Shown: positions 1 to 11,474, counted from the first letter of the stretch. The stretch: DNA of 64,000 bases from Cymodocea nodosa (GCA_036874045.1 JAZBRI010000010.1:4670001-4734000); one strand, 5' to 3'. Made by a program: numbers and translations. Notes: a model not told the origin generated them from the letters alone.

Positions 1-199
1 TCCACTTCTTCACGTCTTCTCTTTTTCCTTCATCGAAATACACACGTTCTGACCCATGTTTACATTTCAAATTTTCTTTAATCATCAATCCAAGATCTCT
101 AAAAAATTTCCTACAAAATAAACTTTCTCATCCAAAATTTTTCATCAAATGTAATAATAAATCATTACTTTAATGTTAACTAAATGAGTAACACAAGTA

Positions 200-735
200 A
201 ATATATAACTTAATGTTTCTAACTTAACGAGTTCCTCATGTACCAACTCACATGACAAGTACTATAGCTAACTCAACGAACAAAGTTCATGGTGTTACGA
301 TAACTCAACAAACCATCTCCGTGGTGTTACGATAACTCAACAAACCATCTCTGTGGTGTTACGATAACTCAACAAACCAATGATAAACAAATGTTTTTAT
401 AATAAGAATTTTACCATATGCAAAAATAACAACTTAAGTTTTATAATGCTAACCTAACGCGTTGCCTTAGTGTTCAATATAGCAACTCAACGCGCTTAGT
501 TATGTTAACTTAACGAGTTAAACATGTGCACCTCACATGATACAATATAAAATTCGTAACTTTTAATTTCACCACGTGTACAACACTAACTTAACGAGTT
601 CATCTCTTCTTTTACTCACTAACTTAACGAGTTCTCACGTGACCTATTTTAACCTTTAAGCCTCTAACTTAACGAGTTCTCACATGACCTCTATACAAAT
701 AACATTCTAACTTAACGAGTTGTATAAACGTGCAC
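200..735. repeat. Cluster of TAACTTAACG-type half-sites
   Basis: At least eight copies of a 10-13 bp motif close to CTAACTTAACGAGTT or AACTCAACGCG lie here (for example near 217, 450, 488, 505, 588, 617, 664 and 708), with CACGTG-like sites between them (near 575 and 637). The spacing is irregular. They are variants of the TAACTNNNCG half-site found across the window. By position they correspond to the cluster upstream of the F-box ORF in element A. Confidence 0.75.
291..381. repeat. Tandem repeat, 3 x 32 bp
   Basis: Three near-identical units start at 291, 323 and 355 with GGTGTTACGATAACTCAACA. Each unit contains one TAACTCAAC half-site, so this is a local tandem amplification of the dispersed motif. 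Confidence 0.9.
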
Positions 736-1209
736 TGTTCATGATACAGAAGATATAACTTTAAAACATACCATGCTTTTCAATAAAAACACATGTTATC
801 TTAGTTAAATAAGAAATTACTGCAACGAAATGACTAGTTATTAACTTAGTATAATTCCAAATCTAATACAGACAAGTATTTATATCAGCAAACTTTTTCC
901 TATATTAATTGATGTTTTTAATTTTCTTTCACAAGCAATAGTAATTGATTAAATATGATTACTTTCATTCAGCACACATCATCAAAACAAAATACTCAAC
1001 AATATTCGTCTTCAATACAGTTCTCAATTAAATCATTCTTTCACAATTACACAAATTCAAAAACATATGATGTTCAAACATTCATATATATATCGTTTAC
1101 AGTACATACAATCAAACATTTTTTAGTACAAGTAGATGAATAATACATTTTAATATTTCTTCCTAAGTTTATCTACTTCCTTCTAGAACTTTTTTAATTG
1201 TTGTTCTAA
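736..1209. other. AT-rich spacer of element B
   Basis: No coding potential is visible beyond a short chance ORF. The end adjoining 1210 matches the sequence just downstream of the post-pol ORF in element A (9060-9142). Nothing else is recognised. Confidence 0.5.
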
Positions 1210-3358
1210 TTAGTTTATACGTTCCACAGCTCCTGTAAAGTCTCTAGAAGGTCCAGCAATAGAAATAGCAGTTGTAGCATTATAATTTCTATATTCCTTC
1301 ACTGAAATGGCTCTAGATTTTATCCTCTTGGATGTCCATTTCGTGAAGTCAATTTCTTCTTCCATTAATATTGGTATTAAATCTCCATAAAATAATTTCT
1401 TTTTTGCAGACTTTATCTTTGACAGGAAGACTTGACACCAATTAACTTGAATTTTATTTACAATTGTATACATGGCCCATTTAACAAATTGACTCAGTTC
1501 AGTGTTGTAGCCATGCTCTGATAGACAGTTTTCACTAGTATAGTTGCCACCATGTGTGCCTTTCCATTTAAGTACTTCATTTTGTTAAGTATTGGCACAC
1601 TAGGGTCGATGGTGAAACATTGCTTAATTGCTTGTTCTGTCCATTCAGTTGCAGTTGTATTTTCCAAAATTGCAATGCCTTCATTTTTTAGTCCAAAAAT
1701 GTTGTGGAGAAGCTCAGGTGCTATCTGAATATTAACTTCTTCCACGTTTGCAATTAAATTTCCTTCTTCCTCTCTCAAATTTGCATAAAAATAGGGCACT
1801 AAATTTCCATAAACTACATGCCCTTTTTCTTTTGAAATAAAGTTCAGTAGGCCTTGGAATTCGAATAATTCTTTAATCTCCTCCATTCCAGTCCAATCTA
1901 CTAGCCTACTATAAATAATATCATACCCCTTTATCTCTTGATACTTGTTGTATGCTTCTTAACTCCAAAAGTGAACTTCATTTAGAATAGTCGCTTCAGA
2001 TGGGTCAAGAACTTGGATTTGTTGCTCTAGAGGGGTTTATTCTTGAATTTCTTCTTCAAGTTGCTAAGCTTGTTGTTGTATTTCTAGTTGAAAATAATCT
2101 AGAGATTCCTACTCTTTTACTCTGAATTGTTGTGGAGAGCTTGCAGAACATTCCACATTTTTATCTTAAATTTTCTCCATAAGTTGTTGAAGAGTTTCAT
2201 TTTCTTCAAAGGAATCTATCGAATCCTATTCTTCTTGTTCAGCTTCCTACTCAACTTCTTCTTCCTCCTAACTACCAATCTACATTGTTACTATTCTTTT
2301 TGATTTTGTGGCAGATTGGGATGGAGTCACGGGCACAGTATATTCTACCCTAACTTCAGTTTCTAATATTTGTGCAATCTGCAGACTAATTTCAACCTAT
2401 TTTTCTTCTTTTCTTTTCTTTTACTACTGCTGCTCCTGCTTCTCCTTAGATTTAGATAGCAGATTAACAAAAATGGGCTCTTTAGGCCCTATTAATAGTA
2501 TAGGCTTAGATTTAACTATCTCCTCAGCCTTAGGCACTTTTTCTTTTCCTTTTCTTCTAATTAGTTGTGCCTATTCTTCCTCTTCTTCCTCTAAGACTAA
2601 GTCTATAAAACTGGGCTCTCCAAGCCCTTGAGCCATAGGTACTAGCTCTTCCTACTTAATAGTTACTCGTTTGGAAGGACCAACTTCAGTTTCTCTTGCA
2701 GCTAGTGATCTAGTTGCTTTAGAATGTTGTTCTACTTTAATTTTATACTAGGCCTTCAACCTATCTTTGGCCCTTTTCTTGTAGAGTGCATCATACAATA
2801 AATGTGTTTTTGCCACAGCCATATCTTCAGAATTTCCTTGGCTCTTGGCAACTTTAACAAGCTTTGCGAATTCTCTCCATTCTCCTAGCGTCGATGGCCC
2901 CAAAAATAATGCTCTTTCTAACGACCTTGGTAGTGGAATGGATGATCCTAGTTGCTGTTCCTCAGTTACAGGTTTTCAGTAGCCGACTCTTCAGCAGCAG
3001 GTTCTTTAGCTGCTTTCTTTTGTTACTCAATTTCCCACCAAGCATGTCTAGCAATATATCTTACAAACCACAGTTGTGACTTGCGCTAGATCAACTCTAG
3101 GGCAACCTCATTGTTTGGTCTAATTCTCCTTTCTCTATTTATAATCATTTCTATTGCTACTTTGATTCTTGTTTCTACTATTTGAAGTATTCTAATAATT
3201 AAATCAACCAAAACTTTTCTCTAGTAGAAAATATCAGATTCTACCTTTTCTAATTCTTTCTCTCATGTCGTGTTTTTGATCTTTTGTTGTGTATGCCATT
3301 CCTCTAACTCCTTGAGAAATCTTATAATGTCAACTACTTCCCAGAATTCTAGTGTCAT
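1210..3358 (-). pseudogene. Post-pol ORF of element B (plant transposon-protein domain), broken
   Basis: Degraded homologue of the ORF at 9143-11303. The likely original start is the ATG at 3358 (MTLEFWE, against MTPEFWE in A). The N-terminal third is charged and helical, the middle is acidic and low-complexity, and the C-terminal third (1210-1960) holds the recognisable domain: ELFEFQGLL, YANLREEEGN, LLHNIFGLKNEGI, LNGKAHMVATILV, KKLFYGDLIP. Many in-frame stops and shifts lie between 1960 and 3358. The C-terminal domain resembles the family annotated as 'putative plant transposon protein'. Its position after integrase matches the env-like ORF of Athila elements. The molecular role is unknown and this copy cannot be functional. 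Confidence 0.75.
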
Positions 3359-3540
3359 CTTGTATCTTTGTGGTGTTACAGAATGGAATGAAACAGAACA
3401 ATTTTGATCTCTACTATTCTAAGTTCTAAATGATTTCTACGGATAATGCCCCCAAATCTTGAGTTTTAGTATAAATAAACCCCAAGTTTTTGGCGAGTAA
3501 TCAGGTCATTTTCCTGCGCAAACTCTCGCTCTCTCACTCA

Positions 3541-3690
3541 CTTCTCTGTGGAGTTACAGTTAACTCCACGAACTAAGTCTATGGACTTAACTACAGTACT
3601 CTGTTGAGTTATTGTTAACTCAACGGAGAAAGTTCGTTAACTTATCCTAGACTCAACAGAGTAAGTTCGTTGAGTTAAGCTTAACTCAAT
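3541..3690 (-). promoter_or_regulatory. Dyad cluster upstream of post-pol ORF (B)
   Basis: Three inverted-repeat dyads are seen: GTGGAGTTA-CAGT-TAACTCCACG, GTTGAGTTA-TTGT-TAACTCAACG and CGTTGAGTTA-AGCT-TAACTCAATG, each with a 4-nt spacer. They lie 180-330 bp upstream of the ORF start on the minus strand. The equivalent position in element A (11475-11570) has the same arrangement. A promoter or enhancer role is inferred. Confidence 0.55.
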
Positions 3691-3749
3691 GGACCTCCCA
3701 TAAAGTTCTACTAATAAAAATACTTATAATAATAATTTTTAATTTGGTC

Positions 3750-4050
3750 AAGATTAAAGAATTCCCGATCTGACCGACTCTTAATTTTTCTATTTACTTA
3801 ACTTCAATCAAACTGTTGCTTTTCCATAGTCGAACTGAAATTATAGAATTTTTTCTTTTTCTACCAGTTGAATCGATACCATGCTTCAGTAAAACTGACA
3901 TTTTTACTTAATATAATATATATATTTTTTTTTATATTTTTCATGTTTCGGTCAAACCAATGGATCCTTTCAGTGTGACCATAACAGTTTTTTCTTTTAC
4001 TATATGGTTCGGTAAAAACGATAATTTCTTTTAGTTGAACCATGACTATA
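3750..4050. repeat. Diverged 60-70 bp repeats with TTCGGT core
   Basis: Four or five degenerate units run along the pattern GTTGAAYCGATACYATG, then TTTCGGTCARACC, then an AT-rich tract. Element A has the matching block at 11630-11810, between integrase and the post-pol ORF. The function is unknown. Confidence 0.6.
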
Positions 4051-4090
4051 TTTAAAATAAGTTTTTTTTTCCTAACATATATCTTTTTCT

Positions 4091-4240
4091 TGTAGGGGGG
4101 ATCTCTTCATTTCGTGCATCTCCATCCACGCAAGGGCTACAACCGTCTCCCCCATTCCAACACCTAGGGTGGAAGTGGACGACCTTCTCCATCAACTCTC
4201 CATCATTTCCAGTAGCTCCCCCTCTCTTCCAAGGATGTGG
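4091..4240 (+). mobile_element. LTR-like sequence C, first part
   Basis: Sequence richer in GC than its flanks, starting TGTAGGGGGG at 4091, where homology of element B to element A ends. It is continuous with 18834 onward once element A and one copy of its target duplication are removed. It is read here as the 5' end of a plus-oriented LTR-like sequence. The exact start is an inference. Confidence 0.45.
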
Positions 4241-4245
4241 GCCAG
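4241..4245. repeat. Target-site duplication of element A, left (GCCAG)
   Basis: GCCAG directly abuts the TG terminus of the left LTR and is repeated at 18829-18833 directly after the CA terminus of the right LTR. A 5-bp duplication is standard for LTR retrotransposons. Confidence 0.88.
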
Positions 4246-6563
4246 TGTTTGGGTTTTCCCAGCACTACACTAGAAAAACTTGGATTTGTTACTTCTATTT
4301 TTACTTAGTTAATTTATCTTTATGCCAATTCTTTCTTTTAGAAGTAAACAAACAACCTTTAATACAATTTAGATATTAATTCCAATTTGTACTTTAATTG
4401 CAAGTGCATAGTGTCTATTGTATTAGTGTGCAAGTACAGGTCGATTTCACAGGGAATTGATGACGAATTTAAGAACTGTTCTTTTGTTAACAATCAAATT
4501 TATATATTCAATAAGTTCTCCGTTGACTTATAGTTAACTCAACGGACTAAGTTCGTTGAGTTATGGCTAACTCAACGGACTATCCTCGTGGACTTAAGTT
4601 AACTCCACGAGCCTGTCTCTTCTTTATAATATTGCCATTTACAGAGGAATTCGGCCAACCATTGGACGATTCCACAGATTGTAAATAACATCAATTAAGC
4701 TTTTTAATGCTAGTTAACATTGGATTTATCATTAAGCAATACTAACATTCAGATGATTCAAATAGTAACCATTAAAATCTTTAAGTCTTTTGTACGAACC
4801 AATTTCAGTAAACTGTAAAATTAAAACTAACATAAAATAATCACAAAACCGATACAGATAACATTAATCACGATACAACACAAACAATACAACACTCAAA
4901 TACAACATACAAACAAAGATAAATTGTTTTTGGTATTTTTGTTTTGATGTGAACATGGAAATGGGCGAAAGGTGAAATGTAAAGTAATCTCACTTGATAG
5001 TAAATACTTTCGACACTACTTGCAACGTGATTACACTACTGAAAATTAAACCACTTACAATTCTGTCTCCTCTTCCTATAGAATCGCGAGTCCAGAATTG
5101 CAAGATGATCTCCTCTTCAACATACAGGCATCAACCCAAAGCTAAGGCTAAAAGCTTTACGATCTCCTGAAATATGAGTCGGCGCTTGGTGAAAATGGCT
5201 TCCCTTCCCGCGACGCGATCACTCCTCACAGTGGTTGTCAAGCACTGTGTTTGGTTTGGAATCGACCCGACATCAGGCAAGTATCCTCACAGACCTCCAA
5301 TGGTTGGTGATTATGGTGGTGATGATGGTGGTTGGTGTGGTACTTTAGAGAATTGCAACGTCGATCCTCCTCTGCACACACTGACCTTCCATCGATCACA
5401 CCCTTCTTCTTTTTTTCTTCTTTTCTTTTATATTTCTTTAGTAGTAACTGCTTCTTCTTGAATGATCGGTTCGATTTCCTTCATTCATATCAACGACGAT
5501 GCTTCCATCTCCTGCACGATAAGTGCAAACGTGGTTTTTCCTTCCAACTGTCCTGTTTCTGCAACCGCTATAGTGGCATATTAGAAAATATATAGTCCGT
5601 GGAGTTATAGATAACTCAACGGACTTTCTTCATTGATTTAACTATAAAACACGTGCATAAATTTAACTATTCGATACTCAGGTGCATTTCGGATACTTAT
5701 AAACTTAACTATCCGATGCTCAGATGCATTTCGGATAGTTACAATTAACTCACTGATATATAAATTAAGTAAATCTACCAGATCTCGACACGTGTCAGCA
5801 ATAGTTTAATCATAAAATAACATTTCGGAGAGTTATAGGTCTAACTATCCTATGCTGAGATGCAATTTCGGATAGTTATAGATAACTCACTAAAAATCCA
5901 CTTAAGTCACTTACCCAGAACATGACACGTGCCCTTAGCTATTTTATAAATAAAAAGAGATTTCAGAGAGTTACAGGGATAACTATCTGATGCTCAGCTG
6001 CAATTTCAAAGAGTTACAGGGATAACTAACTGTATATGCACGTATTTCATTAATACAGATGCAATAAAACCCCAATCTCATATAATCCTGCTTCTATCAT
6101 TTACTAAAAATATGAATCCATAACAATAAGCTCATACTTTATCTGTAGTTTAATAAGATCTACACAAATTATTCTACAAGTTCAATCAGTCAAAGTAAAT
6201 GTATCTTTCATCATATGTGTTTCATTTAATCTAGAATTCACATCTCAGCTCCTTTAGGACTTCAGATAATTTTCTGATTAAGCATTAAGTATTCGGATTT
6301 CATTTTAAAATCGTGAAACTGTTAAACACATGAAATTCAGAAAAAAAACATAAGATACTATATCTAGATTTACATAAATAATAAATTCTATAGCATCTTC
6401 TATAGCCTTCTAAATATAACATTCAAGCAGTTTATAAAAATTTTACAGTCACAATTATTGGATAGTTATAGCAAGTTCATAAAAATTTTCAATTTCCTCA
6501 AAACTTTGTAGTACCATTTTAATTCCTTTAATTAACAAACTTACATGGCTATTACTTTAATTA
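4246..6563 (-). repeat. 3' LTR of element A (left)
   Basis: 4246 to about 6030 matches the right LTR closely: TG terminus, proximal dyad cluster at 4510-4610, GC-rich patch at 5174-5400 and the G-box/dyad array from 5600. From about 6030 to the polypurine tract at 6564 the sequence is unrelated to the corresponding 420 bp of the right LTR, which starts TGTTTAGAATG on the minus strand. The two LTRs of one insertion should be identical, so this end was replaced or rearranged afterwards. The inner boundary at 6563 is inferred from the purine tract. Confidence 0.75.
5600..6035 (-). repeat. G-box/dyad tandem array in 3' LTR of A
   Basis: Units of about 135-140 bp each hold an ACACGTG site (near 5648, 5788 and 5923) and dyads such as CGGATAGTTA-CAAT-TAACTCACTG and CGGAGAGTTA-TAGGTC-TAACTATCC. 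It is colinear with 18001-18640 and inverted relative to 49174-49610. Confidence 0.8.
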
Positions 6564-6573
6564 CCTCCCCCCC
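6564..6573 (-). other. Polypurine tract of element A
   Basis: The run CCTCCCCCCC on the plus strand is a 10-nt purine run on the element's sense strand, lying just inside the 3' LTR, where the plus-strand primer of reverse transcription is expected. The match is positional. The adjoining LTR start is not the canonical TG. Confidence 0.5.
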
Positions 6574-7227
6574 ATACCTACATTTTGCATTGTCCTCAAT
6601 GTAAAAGATTTGACAATAAATACAGTAATTGTAGCAGGCATGAATAAAGTTTTGTTTGATTTAAAATTCAGGATAAGTAATTGGTTACATACCTTGTTCC
6701 ATTTGTATCTCCTTCTGCATATTTCGATTTTTGATTCTGAAAAACTTTTCATTCCTAGATAAACACAGAATATAAAACAAAATAACATTTAACAGATATT
6801 AATAAATCAGTGTCTTGTGTGGAACCCAGGCTTCTATGCCTTTGGTAGCTCACAAGCAAGCTAGTTGGTTTCCCAAAACAGATACCAACAAACTAGATTG
6901 ATATTTTGTTTTGTTTTGTTTTTTTTTTTATAAAATGAACATGAAAACTTCAAAATTCCTTTTTTTTTCTTTCTAAAAATAAATGCAGAATACACAACAT
7001 TAAACACACAAAATCACATCTTAAGAACATGATTGAAAAGTAGAAACAAATGGAATAAATGTATCAGTCCAAGCAAACTTTTTAGGCATAGTTCTTCTTG
7101 CAATTAATTCTGTTTTAATGCAGTTCTTGTTCCTTCTTAATTTGTAAACATGCAATATATTATAAATTCCAAATACGAGTGTATTACCATTAATGATATG
7201 TAATGCAGAAAGGGATCCTTTTTGGTT
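6574..7227. other. Spacer between F-box ORF and polypurine tract
   Basis: AT-rich, with T-rich runs near 6905-6930 and 6960 and no ORF of substance. A GC-richer stretch at 6813-6890 resembles nothing else in the window. It could be the 3' flank carried with the F-box gene, but nothing proves this. Confidence 0.4.
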
Positions 7228-8154
7228 CTAGGGTAATGTAGCAGTTTCTATTTCTACATCTATTTCAATATACTCCTCTTCCCACTTCCATTCATTAATG
7301 TCTTCCATAATCCATATTTGAAATTTCATCAGTTCATCCCACCATCTTATCAGACATAAAGTAGGATCATCTTCTTCATTATACCACATTCCTATTTGAA
7401 TTTCATTAAATTCTACAGATGGTGGTTTAGCTATTTCACTCGATACAGGTAAAATTTCTATATAATCATCATAACTGTCTATGCTCACTATGTATAGATC
7501 AGATCCATATGCTAATGATATCTTTGTTACTAAATATATATATCTATCAAGTATGACATGTGTTTGGTTAATTAATGATTTCTGTCCTAGATATATTATA
7601 ATGTTTTCATTCCAAGATCTATTTAGAAAATTATACACACTTAAGCGTAAATCTTCACCCCAATTTCCTGTAGGTCTCCAATAATATAATTTTTCAGGAA
7701 TTGCAGAATTTTTATTAGAGAATATTAAAGCTAACCCACAATTTACAGTTGGTGCTTCAAATCTATTAGGTCTTCCTATATTCCATTCTTCTCTTGTTAT
7801 AGGATTTCTTATCAAAATATCAGGTAATAATAAACTTGCATACCTTGGTCTCGTCTTGTATCTGATTAATCCTTCATCTTTCCCCATAATATGATTTATT
7901 CCTTCTAATGCATTTGGTGGAATTCCAGTAGTTTCTTCCATAGCTAGATATTCATGTGTATTTGAACTACGATTAAATGACCTCCATATGAATCCATCTC
8001 TAATCTTAGTCATTTTTGCAGCTTGTAGTCCCTGAAAATATTTTTCTTCAATATAGTCTTTAATTTCCTTTGATACACAACACAGCCTACACAGATCTTT
8101 AGCTGACAAGTTACTTAGTACTTCCTTTAGTGCATCCAACGGTAATTGCATCAA
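7228..8154 (-). CDS. F-box protein, intact 308-codon ORF inside element A
   Basis: Uninterrupted ORF. Residues 3-40 form an F-box: LPLDALKEVLSNLSAKDLCR, then a CCVSKEI segment and the usual short link to a hydrophobic residue. F-boxes bind SKP1 and so bring targets to SCF ubiquitin ligases. The rest (about 95-300) has the spaced Trp/Tyr and 'W-M-E-D...W' endings of plant F-box-associated domains, which bind substrates; I do not see clear kelch or LRR repeats. The length fits small plant F-box proteins. It lies in the element's sense, between the post-pol ORF and the polypurine tract, has no visible intron, and has a dyad cluster 340-500 bp upstream. The surrounding pol has stops while this ORF has none. 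Captured host gene is the simplest reading. The substrate is unknown. Confidence 0.85.
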   Translation of the reverse strand: MMQLPLDALKEVLSNLSAKDLCRLCCVSKEIKDYIEEKYFQGLQAAKMTKIRDGFIWRSFNRSSNTHEYLAMEETTGIPPNALEGINHIMGKDEGLIRYKTRPRYASLLLPDILIRNPITREEWNIGRPNRFEAPTVNCGLALIFSNKNSAIPEKLYYWRPTGNWGEDLRLSVYNFLNRSWNENIIIYLGQKSLINQTHVILDRYIYLVTKISLAYGSDLYIVSIDSYDDYIEILPVSSEIAKPPSVEFNEIQIGMWYNEEDDPTLCLIRWWDELMKFQIWIMEDINEWKWEEEYIEIDVEIETATLP

Positions 8155-8492
8155 TTCTATTTGTCAATTCAGTTTGAAGCTTTCCATTCTATAAATATTT
8201 GTTGTCGGATGAAGTTGAATCAGTTGCTTCTCCTTCCAGGTCCTCCAATGCCTTCTCCTTTCTTTTAAAAGTGCTGGTAACTCGTAAATAACATTCTGTT
8301 TCATATATATATTGCATATCCATAAAGTGAATAAATCTCGTTGCAAGAACGTGTCTTGCAACGTGCATTGTGGTTCCTATTTTTATGGGTACATGTACCA
8401 CTACTAATTTCAAATTTTGGTAACCGCTAAACCGACGAAGTTTCGTTCATGGTTAAAAGAATAATCGTTCTGCTTAATCCATGAACTAACCT

Positions 8493-8650
8493 CGTTGAGT
8501 TACAGATAACTCAACAGAATACAGTCAGTTACTGTTGCTAACTCCATGGACTAACTTCGTTGAATTACAGATAACTCAATGGAGTGACCTTATATTATAT
8601 TATTGACCTCGTGGAGTTACGGTTAACTCAACGGACTTACTTCGTTGAGT
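8493..8650 (-). promoter_or_regulatory. Dyad cluster upstream of F-box ORF
   Basis: Three dyads are visible: CGTTGAGTTA-CAGA-TAACTCAACA, CGTTGAATTA-CAGA-TAACTCAATG and CGTGGAGTTA-CGGT-TAACTCAACG. All have 4-nt spacers, and a single half-site CGTTGAGTTA follows at about 8642. They stand 340-500 bp upstream of the F-box start codon on the same strand. Promoter function is inferred from repeated position upstream of other ORFs in the window. Confidence 0.55.
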
Positions 8651-9142
8651 TAACACTTAGCAACTTCTAAGTTTTACTCTCGTAAGTTCCTCTCTGTTCT
8701 TTTTTTTTTTCTTTGTCATTCTGCTAATTGTAATAAAGTTAAATCTATGTCATTAATGCATCATTTTGATTAAAATTCATTTAAATCTAAATCTTGTATA
8801 GAGATTTAACTTGCAAGTCATTTTATGTTATGCAGAATTTACATTTTACCTTATAATATGTAGAAATTTTTAAGTAGTTACCTTGTCATTCAGCAAATTG
8901 TAAATCTATTACATATTCATTCATAAAGTTCCACGATAACATAATATTCAATATATTCCATTCATTTCACATCCAAAACACGTATGAAAATTGCATCTGA
9001 AAAATTTGCATTCATTAATATGAATCAATTACAATACAAGTACATCATACAATTTCATACAACTTAACATAAGTAGACGAATCAATACAATTTAATCTCT
9101 ATGCCTAAGTTTATCTACTTCCTTCTAGAGTTTTTCTAATTG
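8651..9142. other. AT-rich spacer in element A
   Basis: No ORF. It contains a T-rich run at 8700-8712. From about 9060 it matches the sequence beside the post-pol ORF of element B. Nothing else is recognised. Confidence 0.45.
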
Positions 9143-11303
9143 CTACTCTAATTGATTTATCCTTTCTACTACTCTTGAAATTCCTCTAGAAGGTACAGCT
9201 AGTTCTGTAGCTACAAAATTCCTGTATTCTTTCACTGAAATGGTTCTAGATCTAATCCTTTTTGATGTCCATTTAGTGAAATCGATATAGTCCACCATCA
9301 GCAATGGAATCAAATCTCCATAAAATAATTTCTTCTTCATTGTTTTCAACTTGGAGATAAAAACTGCAGACCAATTTATTTGGATCTTATTTACAACTGC
9401 ATACGTGGCCCATTTGACAAATTGACTTAATTCTATGTCATGGCCCTGTTGTTGATAGACATTCTTAATCAGAATGTTAGCTACCATGTGTGCTTTACCA
9501 TTTAAATGCTTCAATCTGTTTAATAATGGTACACCAGGATTGATAGCTAAATAATCCTTAATTTGTTGTTCAGTCCATTCAACTACAATTGTATCTTCCA
9601 AAATTTTTATTCCTTCATTCTTTAAACCAAAAATGTTGTGGAGAAGCTTTGGTGTTATCTGTACATCAGTTTCCTCCACGTTTGAAATTAATCCTCCTTT
9701 TCCTTCTCTCAAATTAGCATAAAAACAGGGCACTAAATTCTCATATACTACATGCCCTCTTTCTTGAGATATAAATTACAGTAGACCTTGGAATTCAAAT
9801 AGATCTTTGATTTCTTGCATTCCATCCCAATTTACTGGTCTACTGTAAATAATATCATAACCCCTTATTTCTTGGTATTTAGTATAAGCTTCTTGACTAC
9901 TAAAGTGTACTTCATTCAAAATTGTTGTTTCAGTTGGGTCAGGAAGGTGACTTTGTTGCTCCTGAGGGATTTGTACTTGATTTTCCTCTAGCATAGGCTG
10001 CATTTGAACATTCTCTTCAGATTCCTGAATTTTTGCTTTTGCTTCTATCAATGGTGGTGAGCCGGCAGAACTCTCCACTCTGTCTTGAATTCTTTCCATA
10101 AATTGCTGAAGAGTTTCTTGCTCTTCAGTGGAATCTGTGAAATTATTTTTGTCCAAATGGCTTCTTTCAACCTCTTCATTTTCTACTCTTTCTTCTTCCT
10201 CCTGACTACCAATCTGTTCTGTTAATGTTCTTTCTGATTCTGTAATAGATTGGGATGGAGTCACGGGCAATTCAGTTTCTACCCTAATTTCTGTTTCTTC
10301 TTGTACAGGCTGCAAACTAATTTCAGCCTAATTTTCTTCTTTTCTTTGCTCCTCCTACTCCTCAGAATCGGATAGTAGGTTAATAAAAATCTACTTCACA
10401 GGCCCTGTAAAAATTGTTACTTCAGATTTAATTTCTTCATATTCAAGCACTTTTTCTTTTCCTTTCTTTCTTTTGATTAGTTGTGCTTGTTCTTCCTCTT
10501 CATCTTCTGAAATTAAATCTACAAAAATAGGCTCTGCAAGCCTTCGAGCCACAGGTACTGGCTCTTCCTGTTTAATTCTTCCAATAATTGCTAGTCTCAG
10601 AGGACTAGCTTCTCCTACAGCACTTGATCTTGATTTAGTTGCTGCCTGATATTGTTCAACTTTTATTTTGTATTGGGCCCTTATCCTTTCTTTAACCCTT
10701 TTTCTCTTAATGGTATCATATAAAATATGTGCCTTAGCTGTAGCTATTTCTTGAGTATCACCCTGGTCTCTTGCTGTCTTGACCAGGCTAGTAAATTCTT
10801 TCTCTTCTTCTTCAGTTCTCGGCCAATGCAACTCGTGGCAATGGTTCTGTTGGTTGAACTTAAGGTACTGACTGCTATTCCAAAGGAACAGGTCTTTCAG
10901 CAGTTGGTTCCTCCTGTTCTTTAGTTGCCTCTTCTTCATTTTCTTTCCTTTCTTGCTCCCAGATCGCCCATTTAGCTCGTCTACAGATTCGTCTTTTGAA
11001 CCAGAGCTGGGACTTACGTTGGATTAATTTTAGGGCTACTTCATTGTTTGGCTGTATCTTTCTTTCTTTACTTACAGCTATTTCTGTTGCTATTCTAATT
11101 CGTGTTTCCATTATTTGAGGTATTTGTATACCCAAATCTACTAAATCTCTTCTGAAATTGAAAAGTTCTGATTCTACATTCTGTAGCTCTTTCTCTCTTG
11201 TTGTATTTCTGATCTGCCGCATGTGCCACTCTTCTGATTCCTTCAGAAATTCTGATGTATCAACAGCCTCTTCCCAGAATTCAGGCGTCATCTTCCTTAT
11301 CAT
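9143..11303 (-). pseudogene. Large post-pol ORF of element A (plant transposon-protein domain)
   Basis: About 700 codons, read in three pieces: 11303-10875, 10939-10391 (shifted frame) and 10315-9143 with a TAA near 9775. The start is likely the ATG at 11303 or 11291 (MTPEFWE); the longer upstream reading begins with GTG. The N-terminal third is charged and helical, the middle (10000-10500) is acidic and Glu-rich, and the C-terminal third holds the conserved block: DLFEFQGLL, FYANLREG, LLHNIFGLKNEGI, LNGKAHMVANIL, GHDIELSQFVKWATYAV, KKLFYGDLIPLLM. It lies where Athila elements keep an env-like ORF. No signal peptide or transmembrane segment is evident. Related copies: 1210-3358 and, in copia D, 33480-35916. 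Confidence 0.75.
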
Positions 11304-11474
11304 GGAGTTACACAACAACACAGAACCGCTCTGATTTCTACTGTTCTAGATTCTAAATGATTTGCCGGATAATGCCCCCAAAACCCTAGGTTTTAGGTTA
11401 CTAAGTTTAAGCGGGTAATCGGGTCATTTCCCGAACCAACTATTACTATTTTATCCGCGGTCTTAGCTACAATA

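Larger units (their letters stand above)
1..4090 (-). mobile_element. Athila-like Ty3/gypsy element B, 3' part
   Basis: Minus-strand remnant colinear with the region downstream of integrase in element A: dyad cluster, a diverged 60-70 bp repeat block, and a degraded post-pol ORF in the same order. Homology to A stops at about 4090, where LTR-like sequence C begins. The matching 5' half (LTR, gag, protease, start of RT) is probably 20338-25717, so the RT-to-integrase part has been lost. The element's 3' LTR lies beyond the window's left edge. Confidence 0.7.

Noticed and set aside
2308..2631. Plus-strand Ser/Leu-rich ORF of 107 codons
   Set aside because: Antisense shadow of the acidic, Glu/Lys-rich middle of the post-pol pseudogene at 1210-3358; Glu/Lys codons read as Ser/Phe/Leu on the other strand.
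1210..3358. Reading the post-pol ORFs as true envelope proteins
   Set aside because: Position is env-like, but I see no signal peptide, fusion peptide or transmembrane anchor, and the conserved domain resembles a plant transposon-associated family instead.
5174..5461. ORF (MSRRLVKMASLPATRS...) repeated in the LTRs at 5174-5461, 17585-17995 and 49973-50191
   Set aside because: It runs antisense to the element, lies in the GC-richer part of the LTR, is broken or altered between copies, and shows no domain. Shared openness is explained by shared LTR descent.
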